A stretch of DNA of 64,000 nt from Paradesertivirga mongoliensis (GCF_024436395.1 NZ_JAFMZO010000002.1:1116001-1180000); one strand, 5' to 3'; shown: positions 9,294 to 19,259, counted from the stretch's first letter. The notes: generated by a model not told the origin, from the sequence alone. Translations and numbers: made by a program.

Positions 9294-9317
9294 TCTTTTT
9301 TCTTTAAAATATTCAAG

Positions 9318-9350
9318 AGCCGTCCTGATTATATCTGGAGGGCTTTTTTT
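9318..9350 (+). terminator. Intrinsic terminator after the rpmB-rpmG-DUF4295 cluster
   Basis: AGCC (9318-9321) pairs with GGCT (9341-9344) and TCC with GGA inside, giving an interrupted stem followed by seven T. It separates the ribosomal genes from ftsY, which probably has its own promoter around 9348-9375. Confidence 0.7.
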
Positions 9351-9409
9351 GTATTTATTTGAAGCTCTTATTTGCATATCTGCACATCTAAAATCTACAC
9401 ATCTGAATC

Positions 9410-10372
9410 ATGGGATTATTTGATTTTTTCAAAAAGAAAGAAACTACTCCGGTAGAGCAGGAGGCCCTGGATAAAGGTTTAGAAAAAACCAAGGAAGGCC
9501 TTTTCTCTAAACTTACTAAAGCTGTTATCGGCAAATCGACGGTGGATGAAGAAGTTTTAGACGAGCTGGAGGAGATCCTGGTTACTTCGGATGTTGGCGT
9601 AAGCACCACTCTAAAAATCATCGAACGCATTGAGGAGCGGGTGTCTCGCGATAAATACGTGAACACTTCCGAGCTAAACGGCATTCTGAGAACAGAAATA
9701 CAGGATCTCCTTGCTGAAAATAATAGCAGCGATTTCGAAAATTTTGAATATGGAAGCCATAAGCCCTATGTAATTATGGTTGTTGGCGTAAATGGTGTTG
9801 GAAAGACGACCACAATAGGTAAGCTGGCTCACAAATTAAAATTAACTGGAAGCAAAGTAGTTCTGGGCGCTGCAGACACATTCCGTGCAGCTGCGGTTGA
9901 GCAATTAAAACTCTGGGGAGAAAGAGTAAATGTGCGGGTGGTAGCGCAACCAATGGGCTCAGACCCTGCTTCAGTCGCTTTTGACACACTGCAATCGGCA
10001 GTAGCTAACGGTGAGGATGTTGCCATTATCGATACCGCGGGACGATTGCATAATAAAGTGGCCTTGATGAACGAGCTTACTAAGATCAAAAATGTAATGC
10101 AAAAGGTTGTCCCCGGAGCACCGCATGAAATTCTTTTAGTACTTGACGCATCCACCGGCCAAAACGCAATTGAACAATGTAAACAATTCACGCAGGCAAC
10201 AGACGTTAATGCTTTAGCTTTAACAAAACTTGACGGTACAGCCAAAGGCGGCGTGGTAATAGGAATTTCAGATCAGTTTAAAATCCCGGTTAAGTATATC
10301 GGTGTGGGTGAAGGAATAAATGATTTACAGCTGTTTAACAAAAAAGAATTTGTTGAAAGTCTGTTCAAATAA
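9410..10372 (+). CDS. ftsY: Signal recognition particle receptor FtsY
   Basis: The 320-residue SRP-type GTPase docks ribosome-SRP complexes at the inner membrane. After a short basic N-terminus (MGLFDFFKKKE; the long acidic A domain of enterobacteria is missing, as usual here) come the N domain and the G domain with GVNGVGKTTTIGKLA (G1), AADTFRAAA (G2), DTAGR (G3) and TKLD (G4), ending with the conserved GVGEGINDL. rimO follows after 11 bp, so the two are probably co-transcribed. Confidence 0.97.
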   Translation: MGLFDFFKKKETTPVEQEALDKGLEKTKEGLFSKLTKAVIGKSTVDEEVLDELEEILVTSDVGVSTTLKIIERIEERVSRDKYVNTSELNGILRTEIQDLLAENNSSDFENFEYGSHKPYVIMVVGVNGVGKTTTIGKLAHKLKLTGSKVVLGAADTFRAAAVEQLKLWGERVNVRVVAQPMGSDPASVAFDTLQSAVANGEDVAIIDTAGRLHNKVALMNELTKIKNVMQKVVPGAPHEILLVLDASTGQNAIEQCKQFTQATDVNALALTKLDGTAKGGVVIGISDQFKIPVKYIGVGEGINDLQLFNKKEFVESLFK

Positions 10373-10383
10373 GAAGAGAAGGA

Positions 10384-11715
10384 ATGAGGACGAAAGTTTC
10401 GGTTAATAAACCAGCAATAAAACCAAGAGTGAATGTAATTACCTTGGGTTGTTCTAAAAATGTATACGATTCGGAAGTGTTGATGGGCCAGTTGAAAGGC
10501 AACCAGATAGATGTCGTACATGAATCGGGCATCAACGCTAAAGACGACATCATTGTCATTAATACCTGCGGCTTTATTGACAATGCTAAGCAAGAATCGA
10601 TCGATACGATACTTCAATACAGCGAATTAAAAGAACAGGGTAAAGTCGGGAAAGTGGTAGTTACCGGCTGCCTCTCTGAACGTTACAAACCAGAGCTTGA
10701 GGCAGAACTTTCAAATGTCGACGCCTTTTTTGGAACCAATGACCTACAAAATATATTGACCAACTTAGGTGCAGATTATAAATATGAATTGCTCGGCGAA
10801 CGACTTTTAACTACTCCCTCGCATTTCGCTTACTTCAAAATATCTGAAGGCTGTAATCGCCCCTGCTCATTTTGCGCTATCCCGTTAATGCGTGGAAAAC
10901 ACGTATCCAGACCCATTGAAGAACTGGTACAAGAAGCAAAGAATTTAGTTCGGAACGGAACTAAAGAATTGGTGGTTATCGCCCAGGACCTCACCTACTA
11001 CGGGCTCGACCTTTACGGAAAGCGCAATCTAAGTGATCTCTTAAAAAATCTTTCGGACGTAGATGGATTAGAGTGGATCAGACTGCAATATGCCTATCCT
11101 TCCGGCTTCCCGATGGAAGTTCTGGATGTAATGAATGAGCGATCAAACATCTGTAATTATCTCGATATGCCCCTTCAGCACATCAGCGACGATATGCTAA
11201 AGTCAATGCGCAGAGGTATCGGCAAACAAAAGACAATAGACCTGGTGAATACGATTCGCGACAGGGTTCCTGAGATTGCCTTAAGAACCACTTTAATCTG
11301 CGGATATCCCGGCGAGACGGAAAAGGATTTCCAGGAAATGAAAGAGTGGGTTGCTGAAACTCGTTTCGACAGATTAGGATGCTTTACTTATTCTCACGAA
11401 GAAAAAACACACGCTCACTCTCTTGAAGATGACATCCCTGAAGAAGTAAAAGAACAACGCGTGGAAGAGATCATGGACATCCAGCAGTCTATTTCATATG
11501 AGAAAAACGAGGCTAAAGTGGGTAAAACCTTTAAAGTGCTGATCGATAAAAAAGAAGGCGATTATTTTGTAGGACGTACTGAATTTGATTCTCCGGAAGT
11601 AGATAACGAAGTACTTTTGCATGCCAGCACAAACTACGCAACATCAGGCAGTTTCGTAAACGTAAAAATCGATCGTGCGGAAGATTTCGATTTATATGGA
11701 CAAATTGTCAAATAG
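10384..11715 (+). CDS. rimO: Ribosomal protein uS12 methylthiotransferase RimO
   Basis: The 443-residue radical-SAM enzyme adds a methylthio group to an aspartate of uS12. The N-terminal domain carries three conserved cysteines (LGCSKN, NTCGF, TGCLSER) for one iron-sulfur cluster. The SAM domain has EGCNRPCSFCAIP (CxxxCxxC), and the C-terminal TRAM domain lies around residues 375-443. The LGCSKN form and overall length distinguish RimO from MiaB. It sits 11 bp after ftsY. Confidence 0.96.
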   Translation: MRTKVSVNKPAIKPRVNVITLGCSKNVYDSEVLMGQLKGNQIDVVHESGINAKDDIIVINTCGFIDNAKQESIDTILQYSELKEQGKVGKVVVTGCLSERYKPELEAELSNVDAFFGTNDLQNILTNLGADYKYELLGERLLTTPSHFAYFKISEGCNRPCSFCAIPLMRGKHVSRPIEELVQEAKNLVRNGTKELVVIAQDLTYYGLDLYGKRNLSDLLKNLSDVDGLEWIRLQYAYPSGFPMEVLDVMNERSNICNYLDMPLQHISDDMLKSMRRGIGKQKTIDLVNTIRDRVPEIALRTTLICGYPGETEKDFQEMKEWVAETRFDRLGCFTYSHEEKTHAHSLEDDIPEEVKEQRVEEIMDIQQSISYEKNEAKVGKTFKVLIDKKEGDYFVGRTEFDSPEVDNEVLLHASTNYATSGSFVNVKIDRAEDFDLYGQIVK

Positions 11716-11765
11716 TTGATGCATCGCGGGGAGAATAAAAGTTTTCCCCTATTTTCGTCTCCACG

Positions 11766-13370
11766 ATGAAAGCAACCTACATCGATTACGGCGAAACAAA
11801 TAGCTTTTCGGATACTTTGTTGAGCTATTTATCGCACGATTCCAAACTAGAGCCTTACATATCCTGTTGGCCTGATCCCGATTCCTTCGGCAGGCTGCTC
11901 GCGGAAAAAGAGCCCTTAGTTAGCCGCGATGTACTGGCAAGAACATTAAAAGACCAGTATTCAGATCCCCGGTATCACAATACACAGTCAAACAAGGTAT
12001 TTGATAATATCGACAGTCTCAGCAAGCCCACTACCTATACAATTACAACCGGACATCAGCTTAATATCTTCACCGGGCCACTCTATTTTATCTATAAAAT
12101 TGTAACAGCAATCAACCTGGCCGATCAGCTAAAGGACAAATATCCTGATAAGAATTTTGTACCGGTATATTGGATGGCGACTGAAGATCATGATTTCGCT
12201 GAGATCAATCATACCAGGCTTCACGGTAAGAAGTTTAGCTGGGATGAAAAAGTTAGCGGTGCAACCGGGCGGATTGATCCTTCATCAATAGAAGCGACAC
12301 TGAAAGCATATCAGAGTGCATTAGGTATTTCCGAAAACTCTGAGAAACTTGCTTCCATCTTACGAGAAGCTTATCTATGCCATAATACCCTTGCCGATGC
12401 TACCCGGTTTTTGGTGCACAAGCTCTTTTCCAAATATGGACTTGTGGTTATTGATGCCGACAACACAGACCTGAAAAAGCAGTTTATTCCCTACATTAAA
12501 GGAGATGTTGTTGAGCAAAAAAGTTTTGCTGCGATAAACAAAACATCAAAAGAGCTGGAAGATGCCGGCTTTCACACCCAGATTCACGCCAGAGAAATAA
12601 ACTTTTTTTATCTGAAAGATAAACTACGGGAACGAATAATTTTTGAGGATGGAAAATGGCAGGTTTTAAACACCAGCATTTCTTTTAACAAAGACGAAAT
12701 CATATCAGAAATAGAACAATTCCCGGAAAGGTTTAGTCCGAATGTGGTAATGCGTCCCCTGTATCAGGAGGTGATTCTTCCTAATCTTGCCTATGTCGGC
12801 GGCGGAGCTGAAATTATTTACTGGCTGCAGTTAAAACAGAACTTTGAGCAGTTCGGAATAAGCTTTCCTATTCTCGTACCCCGAAACTCTGCACTCATTG
12901 CAGGTCCTTCTTTCAGCACCAAATTGGATCGCCTTAAACTAACAATAAAAGACATTTTCAAAGCACCTGCTACAATACAGAAAGAATGGGTGCTGGCTAA
13001 TTCAGAACATCAGCTTAGCTTGAAAGAGGAATACCTGGAGTTTGATATTGTGTTTGAGAAGTTAAAATCCCGGGCTTCCCGAATCGATACTACTCTCGCT
13101 CCCAGTACCGAAGCGATTAAGGCGCGGCTAGAAAAGGCGCTGTCAAATCTGGAACAAAAATTAATCAAAGCGGAGAAAAGAAACCATCAGGACGCTTTAT
13201 CGCAAATAGAGCATCTCCGTGAAAAGTATTTTCCGGGCAAGAGCCTGCAAGAACGTACAGAAAACTTTGGATTGCTCTACACTCAATATGGCGATCTCTT
13301 CATAGAGAGCTTGATCCAGCATTTCAAGCCCTTAGACTTCAAATTCACTATACTTGAACCTTGTTTATGA
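11766..13370 (+). CDS. bshC: Bacillithiol biosynthesis cysteine-adding enzyme BshC
   Basis: The 534-residue protein shows the BshC core: TTGHQLNIFTGPLYFIYKI, then VYWMATEDHDFAEINH, plus a C-terminal coiled-coil stretch (about residues 450-500). BshC joins cysteine to glucosaminyl-malate, the last step of bacillithiol synthesis, so the organism probably uses bacillithiol as its low-molecular-weight thiol. bshA and bshB are not in this window. A weak hairpin (GGGGA 11728-11732 with TCCCC 11745-11749) lies between rimO and this gene. The next gene starts within its stop codon. Confidence 0.94.
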   Translation: MKATYIDYGETNSFSDTLLSYLSHDSKLEPYISCWPDPDSFGRLLAEKEPLVSRDVLARTLKDQYSDPRYHNTQSNKVFDNIDSLSKPTTYTITTGHQLNIFTGPLYFIYKIVTAINLADQLKDKYPDKNFVPVYWMATEDHDFAEINHTRLHGKKFSWDEKVSGATGRIDPSSIEATLKAYQSALGISENSEKLASILREAYLCHNTLADATRFLVHKLFSKYGLVVIDADNTDLKKQFIPYIKGDVVEQKSFAAINKTSKELEDAGFHTQIHAREINFFYLKDKLRERIIFEDGKWQVLNTSISFNKDEIISEIEQFPERFSPNVVMRPLYQEVILPNLAYVGGGAEIIYWLQLKQNFEQFGISFPILVPRNSALIAGPSFSTKLDRLKLTIKDIFKAPATIQKEWVLANSEHQLSLKEEYLEFDIVFEKLKSRASRIDTTLAPSTEAIKARLEKALSNLEQKLIKAEKRNHQDALSQIEHLREKYFPGKSLQERTENFGLLYTQYGDLFIESLIQHFKPLDFKFTILEPCL

Positions 13371-14449
13371 GTTCCTATATTATTCAGGAAGATAAGTTAA
13401 GAAACTTTACAGAAGCTGTTTTCAAAAGAATTGGATGTACAGAAAAAGATGCTGCGCTCGCAGCTGATGTTTTAATTGCATCGGACTTACGAGGCATAGA
13501 CTCGCATGGTGTTGCCCGCCTGAGCGGCTATATCCGGCTCTGGGAGAAAAAAAGGATTAATCCGACACCCAATATCACTATAGTTCATGAAACGGCAACT
13601 ACAGCGACCGTAGACGGAGACAGCGGATTAGGTTTAGTTGTTGCCCCATTTGCCATGAAGCTAGCCATCGAAAAAGCTGAAAAGTATGGCTCCGGCTGGG
13701 TATCCGTAAGAAACTCAAATCATTTCGGGATAGCAGGCTATCATGCGCTTGAAGCCATTCGCCGGGATATGATAGGCTTCGCAATGACCAATGCAAGTCC
13801 GCTGGTTGCGCCAACATTTACTACAGAACGTTTACTTGGCACCAATCCGATGTGCTATGCCTTTCCCGCGGGAAAATACCCCCCGGTAGTCATTGATATG
13901 GCAACATCGGCTGCTGCAAATGGGAAACTTGAAATTGCCCAACGAGCTGGCAAACCCCTCCCAGAGGGTTGGGTTCAAAGCAATTCTGGCGACAATACTA
14001 CAGACCCTCATGCATTGAAAGCAGGCGGCTCCTTACTACCTTTAGGCAGCGACAGGGAACATGGCAGTCATAAAGGCTTTGGCCTCGGAGCTACTGTGGA
14101 TATTTTATCAGCAGTGCTGTCAGGAGCAAACTATGGCCCCTGGGTGCCTCCATTCGTAAGCTTCCTTGATCCGCTACCTAATCTTCCCGGACTCGGTATC
14201 GGACATTTTGTAGGCGCCATGCGGGTAGATGGATTCCGTCCAGTGGAGGAGTTTAAATCTCATATGGATAATTGGATAGAGCGTTTTAAATCGGCAAAAC
14301 CGATTGATGCGAATCAACCGTTGGTTATTCCCGGCGAGCCGGAGTTAGAAGCCGAAGCTGAACGGAAGATTCATGGGATTCCATTGGTTGACCCAGTAGT
14401 GAAGGATTTAAATGAAATGGCCAAAACTTTGGGAATAGACGGAATCTAA
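13367..14449 (+). CDS. Ldh/malate-dehydrogenase-like NAD(P)-dependent oxidoreductase
   Basis: The preferred start is the ATG at 13367, which overlaps the bshC stop (ATGA); an in-frame TTG lies two codons earlier. The ~360-residue protein belongs to the Ldh family (PF02615), which holds malate, sulfolactate, ureidoglycolate and related 2-hydroxyacid dehydrogenases. Motifs are SDLRGIDSHGVARL, NSNHFGIAGYHA, GTNPMCYAFP and EHGSHKGFGLG. The substrate cannot be fixed from the sequence. The overlap with bshC suggests coupled expression, but a metabolic link to bacillithiol (which contains malate) is speculation. Confidence 0.88.
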   Translation: MSSYIIQEDKLRNFTEAVFKRIGCTEKDAALAADVLIASDLRGIDSHGVARLSGYIRLWEKKRINPTPNITIVHETATTATVDGDSGLGLVVAPFAMKLAIEKAEKYGSGWVSVRNSNHFGIAGYHALEAIRRDMIGFAMTNASPLVAPTFTTERLLGTNPMCYAFPAGKYPPVVIDMATSAAANGKLEIAQRAGKPLPEGWVQSNSGDNTTDPHALKAGGSLLPLGSDREHGSHKGFGLGATVDILSAVLSGANYGPWVPPFVSFLDPLPNLPGLGIGHFVGAMRVDGFRPVEEFKSHMDNWIERFKSAKPIDANQPLVIPGEPELEAEAERKIHGIPLVDPVVKDLNEMAKTLGIDGI

Positions 14450-14466
14450 TCGTTCATAATAAGTCC

Positions 14467-14503
14467 TAAAAACAAAAGTCCGGAAGCATCGGCTCCCGGA
14501 CTT
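14467..14503 (-). terminator. Intrinsic terminator of the parA-lepB operon
   Basis: AAGTCCGG (14476-14483) pairs perfectly with CCGGACTT (14496-14503). On the minus strand the stem is followed by a T-rich run (TTTTGTTTTT). It lies 22 bp past the lepB stop and may also slow transcription arriving from the plus-strand dehydrogenase gene. Confidence 0.85.
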
Positions 14504-14525
14504 AAAATCTTGCTTATCTGGCAGA

Positions 14526-16046
14526 TTAATGTATCCCCATAAATATTCGGTCCCACCTTATCTTACTCAAGAACGATCCGTTGGCATCGAAACTCATCCA
14601 GATAAATTTCGCTTTACCAACGATATGATCTTCGGGAACAAAGCCCCAGAATCTTGAATCGAGGGAATTATGTCGATTGTCTCCCATCATCCAGTAATAA
14701 TCCATCTTAAAGGTATATGAGGTGGCGGGCTGATCGTTTATAAAAATCTGACTTCCGCGCAACTCCAGTTTGTTGTCTTCATACACCTCAATGGCGCGGC
14801 GGTACAAAGGAAGATTTAGAGTATCCAGCTTAATAGTAAGTCCCTTGCCCGGAACAACCAATGGGCCGAAGTTATCTTCATTCCATTTGTATCGCGGATC
14901 ATGAGGAAATATAGCAGGACTCGACACATTAGCTTCACTTATCTCAGGTCGCACTGATTTGACATTAGACCAGGCACCAACAACTTTTGCCTGTTCGTAA
15001 GTCATATGCAAGGTATACACCCCAAAAGCCTCCTCCCGGTAAGAAATATTCATATCCAGCAGCGCCTGCGGATTAAGAGACGTTCCGTCTGTGCTTACCT
15101 GAAATGAGATCTGGCTGGTAGGCGAATTTTCATTCGGCTTCCCATTCACATAAACCTGGCCCTTCACAATACTTAGAGTATCTCCACCAATAGCCTGACA
15201 GCGTTTAATATAATTTTCCCTTTTATCAACCGGCCGTTCCACGATGGTAAAGCCTGGATTGGAACGAACCTGCTCCCTGCCCATTTGCCTTACTAACTGA
15301 TAATAACTTGCTTCAGCCTGAGTTTCAAGAACCACCGTATCACCTTCAGGGTAGTTAAATACTACCACATCTCCGCGCTTAATGTCAACGAAACCCGGAA
15401 GCCTTCTGTACTTTAAGTTGATAGCGTCGATATATGCCTTAGTACCTGTTACAGGCATGGTGTGATGTGCAAAAGGAAAAGCAATCGGTGTCATCGGAAT
15501 GCGCGGACCGTAATCCACTTTGCTCACGAACAAAAAGTCGCCGATTAAAAGCGATTTCTCCATCGAACCAGTAGGAATAGTATAGGCCTCAAGAATAAAA
15601 CTCCGGATTAATGTTGCCGCAACCACAGCGAAAAGGATGGCATCTGCCCATTCTCTCGCTGCGGTCTTTTTATATGGATGCTTTTCTTTAAACTCCTGCG
15701 TAGCAGATTGACCCAGATATTTTGTCTTCTGATCAAAACCCCATACCGGAAATGCAATAAACGGCACCACAATACTGGCTACATGCTCGCCAAAACCAAC
15801 CTTGCCATAACTCTTGGCAAAATCGATCAGGATGCTTATCCAAACTATTACGTTAATTACCGGGATAAAATATAAAACCATCCACCAGACAGGTCTTCCG
15901 GTTAGTTTTAGCATGATATAAAAGCTGTAAACCGGTATAAGAGCTTCCCATCCTGGCCGGCCGGCTTTTATAAATAACTTCCACAGGCCAAGATGATAAC
16001 CTATCAGAATTAAGATTAGAACTATATTCAATCCAAGATTTTCCAT
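14526..16046 (-). CDS. lepB: Signal peptidase I with an N-terminal multi-pass extension
   Basis: The protein has 506 residues. The N-terminal ~110 residues hold several transmembrane helices resembling the DUF5684 extension seen on Bacteroidota signal peptidases. The S26 peptidase domain follows a further helix (about 133-150): the nucleophile is Ser161 in PTGSMEKSLL and the general base is Lys281 in NYIKRCQAIGGD, with MMGDNRHNSLDSRFWG near the C-terminus. It removes signal peptides at the periplasmic face of the inner membrane. The large insert between the two catalytic motifs is usual in this phylum. It is the last gene of the parA-parB-DUF5683-dapB-lepB cluster. Confidence 0.95.
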   Translation of the reverse strand: MENLGLNIVLILILIGYHLGLWKLFIKAGRPGWEALIPVYSFYIMLKLTGRPVWWMVLYFIPVINVIVWISILIDFAKSYGKVGFGEHVASIVVPFIAFPVWGFDQKTKYLGQSATQEFKEKHPYKKTAAREWADAILFAVVAATLIRSFILEAYTIPTGSMEKSLLIGDFLFVSKVDYGPRIPMTPIAFPFAHHTMPVTGTKAYIDAINLKYRRLPGFVDIKRGDVVVFNYPEGDTVVLETQAEASYYQLVRQMGREQVRSNPGFTIVERPVDKRENYIKRCQAIGGDTLSIVKGQVYVNGKPNENSPTSQISFQVSTDGTSLNPQALLDMNISYREEAFGVYTLHMTYEQAKVVGAWSNVKSVRPEISEANVSSPAIFPHDPRYKWNEDNFGPLVVPGKGLTIKLDTLNLPLYRRAIEVYEDNKLELRGSQIFINDQPATSYTFKMDYYWMMGDNRHNSLDSRFWGFVPEDHIVGKAKFIWMSFDANGSFLSKIRWDRIFMGIH

Positions 16047-16054
16047 TAAGAACT

Positions 16055-16798
16055 TTAAATATTAAAATCAAACATGTCTTTTACCGAGTAAAAGCCTTTT
16101 TTCCCCTGCAACCATTCTGCTGCCAGCACTGCTCCAAGAGCAAAACCGGCTCTGCCATGAGCCTTGTGCTTAAATTCAATATCATCCACTTCCGAACTAT
16201 ACACCACCGTGTGAGTACCAGGTACGTCCTCAATCCTATGCGATTCGATAAGTAATTGATCGGGCTTTGTAACTACTTCTTCGCCATTACCCACGAGCTC
16301 GTTCACCCATTCCTTTTTTCTATCCAGACCATCGAGAACACCTTCTGCTATGGTAATCGCTGTTCCGCTGGGCGAATCTAACTTTTGAGTATGGTGAATT
16401 TCCTCAACCAGCACATCGTACTGAGGATAACGGTTCATAATCTTTGCCAACACTTCATTCACAAAGAAGAACACATTTACGCCCACGCTGAAGTTAGATG
16501 CATAGAGAAGTGAATTATTACTCTCCTCGCATTTATTTTTCATTTCAGGTATTCTATCGTACCACCCGGTAGTGCCAACCACCAAAGGCAAACCCGCCTC
16601 AAAGCAACTTTCTATATTAGAAATTACCGAATGAGGGGTGCTAAAATCTATTGCAACATCGGCAAGCCTCAGATTTTCGGAGTTTTTTTGGTCAACGTTA
16701 TTTTCGTCGATCTTTAATACTATTTCGTGGCCGCGGTCGAGAGCGAACTGCTCTATAATACGACCCATTTTACCATAACCAAGAAGGGCTATCTTCAT
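16055..16798 (-). CDS. dapB: 4-hydroxy-tetrahydrodipicolinate reductase
   Basis: The 247-residue cytoplasmic enzyme performs the NAD(P)H-dependent reduction in lysine and diaminopimelate synthesis. It shows the nucleotide-binding start MKIALLGYGKMGR, the VVGTTGW motif, and the catalytic region EIHHTQKLDSPSGTA with the conserved histidine pair and substrate-binding lysine. The C-terminal HKAHGRAGFALGA matches the family end. It lies 8 bp before lepB and 69 bp after the DUF5683 gene. Confidence 0.96.
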   Translation of the reverse strand: MKIALLGYGKMGRIIEQFALDRGHEIVLKIDENNVDQKNSENLRLADVAIDFSTPHSVISNIESCFEAGLPLVVGTTGWYDRIPEMKNKCEESNNSLLYASNFSVGVNVFFFVNEVLAKIMNRYPQYDVLVEEIHHTQKLDSPSGTAITIAEGVLDGLDRKKEWVNELVGNGEEVVTKPDQLLIESHRIEDVPGTHTVVYSSEVDDIEFKHKAHGRAGFALGAVLAAEWLQGKKGFYSVKDMFDFNI

Positions 16799-16867
16799 TA
16801 TAAAAATTTATTATTGAAAATGATGCTGCAAGTATAGCTATCATTTCTTACTTATTGAATGGTGTGG

Positions 16868-17545
16868 CTATAATTTGAGTTGAAGCTTTATTCCCGGAAC
16901 GCCCGATACCTGGGCATGAGAAACCATTGGAACCACTGCCGGGGTTACCTTAAGTCCAAGTTCATCACTGATATCAAACCTGAAGAACTTGGCATCTACG
17001 TATGCATCTATAATATTGATTGCATATAATCCCAGCCCCGCCAGGACACTTAAGTCCCGGTTCCGGCGGTAAAAATCTTTGTATTGGAGGAGGCCCTGCT
17101 GATCTTTAATCACAACAAGTTCAGGGTCGCTGGTTTCACCCTCGTGTTCATAACGAAACTGAAGTTCTTTTAAAAATTTTCGATAGTACCGCTGATTGAA
17201 TTCAACAGCGAGTCCCAAAGACACAAAACCGCCATAAATTATAGGCACTTTCCACCAACGTTTGTTGGTTACCTGTCCCCAGCCGGGAATCATCGCCGAT
17301 CGCCTGCTTGCTGTTTTCGGCATCTGCTCTAAAGCGAGCCGGGCAGAGTCCTTAAAAACGACAGTTTTACCCTCGACCTTCAAATTAGCGGAAGTATCTT
17401 TCGGGGCGTTGAAAATCGGATTACGTTTGGCATCGGGATTCCGAATGGTAGAATCAACCACCACTACATTCGAGTCTGTTTGCGAAAAGCCCGACAGCGA
17501 AAAGCAGCAGCCAAGCACAATCCAAAAAACTCTTAAATAATGCAT
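16868..17545 (-). CDS. DUF5683 membrane protein
   Basis: The preferred start is the ATG at 17545 (MHYLRVFW), which overlaps the parB stop by one base (TAATG); a TTG lies two codons earlier. A signal peptide ends near GFSQ. The body has the DUF5683 pattern: RRSAMIPGWGQVTNKRWWKVPIIYGGF followed by two further hydrophobic helices and a C-terminal KLQLKL. The function is unknown. The family sits between parB and dapB throughout Bacteroidota, and the predicted location is the envelope. Confidence 0.85.
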   Translation of the reverse strand: MHYLRVFWIVLGCCFSLSGFSQTDSNVVVVDSTIRNPDAKRNPIFNAPKDTSANLKVEGKTVVFKDSARLALEQMPKTASRRSAMIPGWGQVTNKRWWKVPIIYGGFVSLGLAVEFNQRYYRKFLKELQFRYEHEGETSDPELVVIKDQQGLLQYKDFYRRNRDLSVLAGLGLYAINIIDAYVDAKFFRFDISDELGLKVTPAVVPMVSHAQVSGVPGIKLQLKL

Positions 17546-18456
17546 TACCAATCTAATAATTCGAGGATACGACTTAAATCATCTTCAGAAACAAATGGAA
17601 TCTCGATAGCACCCTTACCATTCCCCTGCACTTTAAGGGTTACTTTCGTGGCGAATTTAGAAGCCAGATCATCCTGAATCTTTTTAAATTCAAAGGACAC
17701 CGGCTGGGCTTTTGTTTCAGTCTTTTTTATTCCGATATTTTGAATCTCGCGAACAAGTTCTTCTGCTTTCCGAACAGAAAGGCCTTTGCTAATGATTTCT
17801 CTATGTGCGTATAGCTGTTTATCGACTTCCTCCAGACCGAGGATAGCCTTTGCATGCCCCATAGAAATTTGGTTATCGCGAATAGACGCCTGAATCGCCG
17901 GCGGCAATTTTAACAAACGCAGATAGTTTGTAACGGTAGAACGGTTCTTACTCACCCGCTCGCCAAGTTCTTCCTGCTTCAAATTGCATTCATCCAGCAT
18001 CCGCTGAAAGCTGAGTGCAACCTCGATCGAATTGAGGTTCTCGCGCTGAATATTTTCGATAAGAGCCATCTCCAGCATTTGCTGGTCGTTAGCGGTACGA
18101 ACATACGCTGGTATTTCGCTTAGGCCGGCTAATTTAGATGCTCTTAATCTGCGTTCACCCGAAATTAGCTGATAATGATTGGCACCTGCCCTGCGCACAG
18201 TTATCGGCTGTATCAAGCCTTGCAGTTTTATCGAGTCTGAAAGCTCCTGAAGCGCAGTTTCGTCAAACTCGGTACGGGGCTGAAATGGGTTAACCTCCAC
18301 TTCACTTATTTTGATATGGGAGATTGTCCCCAAAGAGGTGGTCAGCTTTGATTCGCTTGCACTTTCCGCGGCTGGTTTTGATGACTGAACCGCTTCTGTA
18401 TCATCCAACAACGCACTTAATCCTCTTCCTAATCCTGTCTTTTTTTGATACGTCAT
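17545..18456 (-). CDS. parB: Chromosome-partitioning protein ParB (CTPase)
   Basis: The 303-residue protein has the ParB N-domain with EVNPFQPRTEFDETALQELS, the CTP-binding GERRLRASKLAG, the helix-turn-helix region LGERVSKNRSTVTNYLRLL, and a C-terminal dimerisation stretch. The first 40 residues (GLGRGLSALLDD) match the ParA-stimulating N-terminus. The start overlaps the parA stop by 4 bp. No good parS-like palindrome was noticed in this window, so the cognate sites are presumably elsewhere. Confidence 0.96.
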   Translation of the reverse strand: MTYQKKTGLGRGLSALLDDTEAVQSSKPAAESASESKLTTSLGTISHIKISEVEVNPFQPRTEFDETALQELSDSIKLQGLIQPITVRRAGANHYQLISGERRLRASKLAGLSEIPAYVRTANDQQMLEMALIENIQRENLNSIEVALSFQRMLDECNLKQEELGERVSKNRSTVTNYLRLLKLPPAIQASIRDNQISMGHAKAILGLEEVDKQLYAHREIISKGLSVRKAEELVREIQNIGIKKTETKAQPVSFEFKKIQDDLASKFATKVTLKVQGNGKGAIEIPFVSEDDLSRILELLDW

Positions 18457-19259
18457 GAAATAACGGTTTCTTGTTTTGTTTCGGCTTCGCCAACCATGCC
18501 GTTTTTACGGATTATCTCACGTGCCAGGTTCAGATAATTGATTGAACCCTTGCAATTAGCATCATGCATAATCACTGATACACCGAAGCTGGGAGCTTCA
18601 CTTAAACGTGTATTACGTTGAATAATTGTTTCAAAAACCAGATCCTGAAAATGCGTTTTAACTTCTTCGACCACCTGGTTTGAGAGTCTTAAACGCACAT
18701 CGTACATGGTTAAAAGAATTCCTTCGATCTCCAGTTCGGGATTTAAACGATTCTGAACGATCTTAATAGTGTTTAACAATTTTCCGAGGCCTTCCAAAGC
18801 GAAATACTCGCACTGTACAGGTATAATAACCGAGTTAGCCGCAGTAAGTGCGTTAATGGTTATCAATCCCAGAGAAGGCGAACAATCGATGATGATAAAA
18901 TCATAATCATCTTTCACCTTATCCAGTACCAGTTTCATTTTGTACTCCCGCTCTGCGAGATTGATCATCTCAATCTCGGCACCTACCAAATCGATATGTG
19001 CCGGCAACAGATCCAGGTTTGGTGTTTCTGTTTTTTGTATGGCATCCTGAGGTTCTACATCGTTTATGATGCACTCGTAAATACTTGCTTTGATGGTGCG
19101 CGGATCAAAACCTATTCCTGAAGTGGAATTGGCCTGCGGATCAGCATCCACCAGCAAGGTGCGGTATTCTAGCACAGCTAAACTTGCTGCCAGATTAATT
19201 GATGAAGTAGTTTTCCCAACTCCCCCCTTTTGATTAGCTAACGCGATAATCTTACTCAT
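18453..19259 (-). CDS. parA: Chromosome-partitioning ATPase ParA (Soj)
   Basis: The 268-residue deviant-Walker ATPase has KGGVGKTTSSINLA at the N-terminus, DADPQANSTSG, and IIDCSPSLGLITINAL. It lacks the long N-terminal DNA-binding extension of plasmid ParA, so it is the chromosomal Soj type. It is the first gene of the parA-parB-DUF5683-dapB-lepB operon. The 164-bp upstream gap to the divergent FMN reductase gene must hold its promoter. Confidence 0.96.
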   Translation of the reverse strand: MSKIIALANQKGGVGKTTSSINLAASLAVLEYRTLLVDADPQANSTSGIGFDPRTIKASIYECIINDVEPQDAIQKTETPNLDLLPAHIDLVGAEIEMINLAEREYKMKLVLDKVKDDYDFIIIDCSPSLGLITINALTAANSVIIPVQCEYFALEGLGKLLNTIKIVQNRLNPELEIEGILLTMYDVRLRLSNQVVEEVKTHFQDLVFETIIQRNTRLSEAPSFGVSVIMHDANCKGSINYLNLAREIIRKNGMVGEAETKQETVIS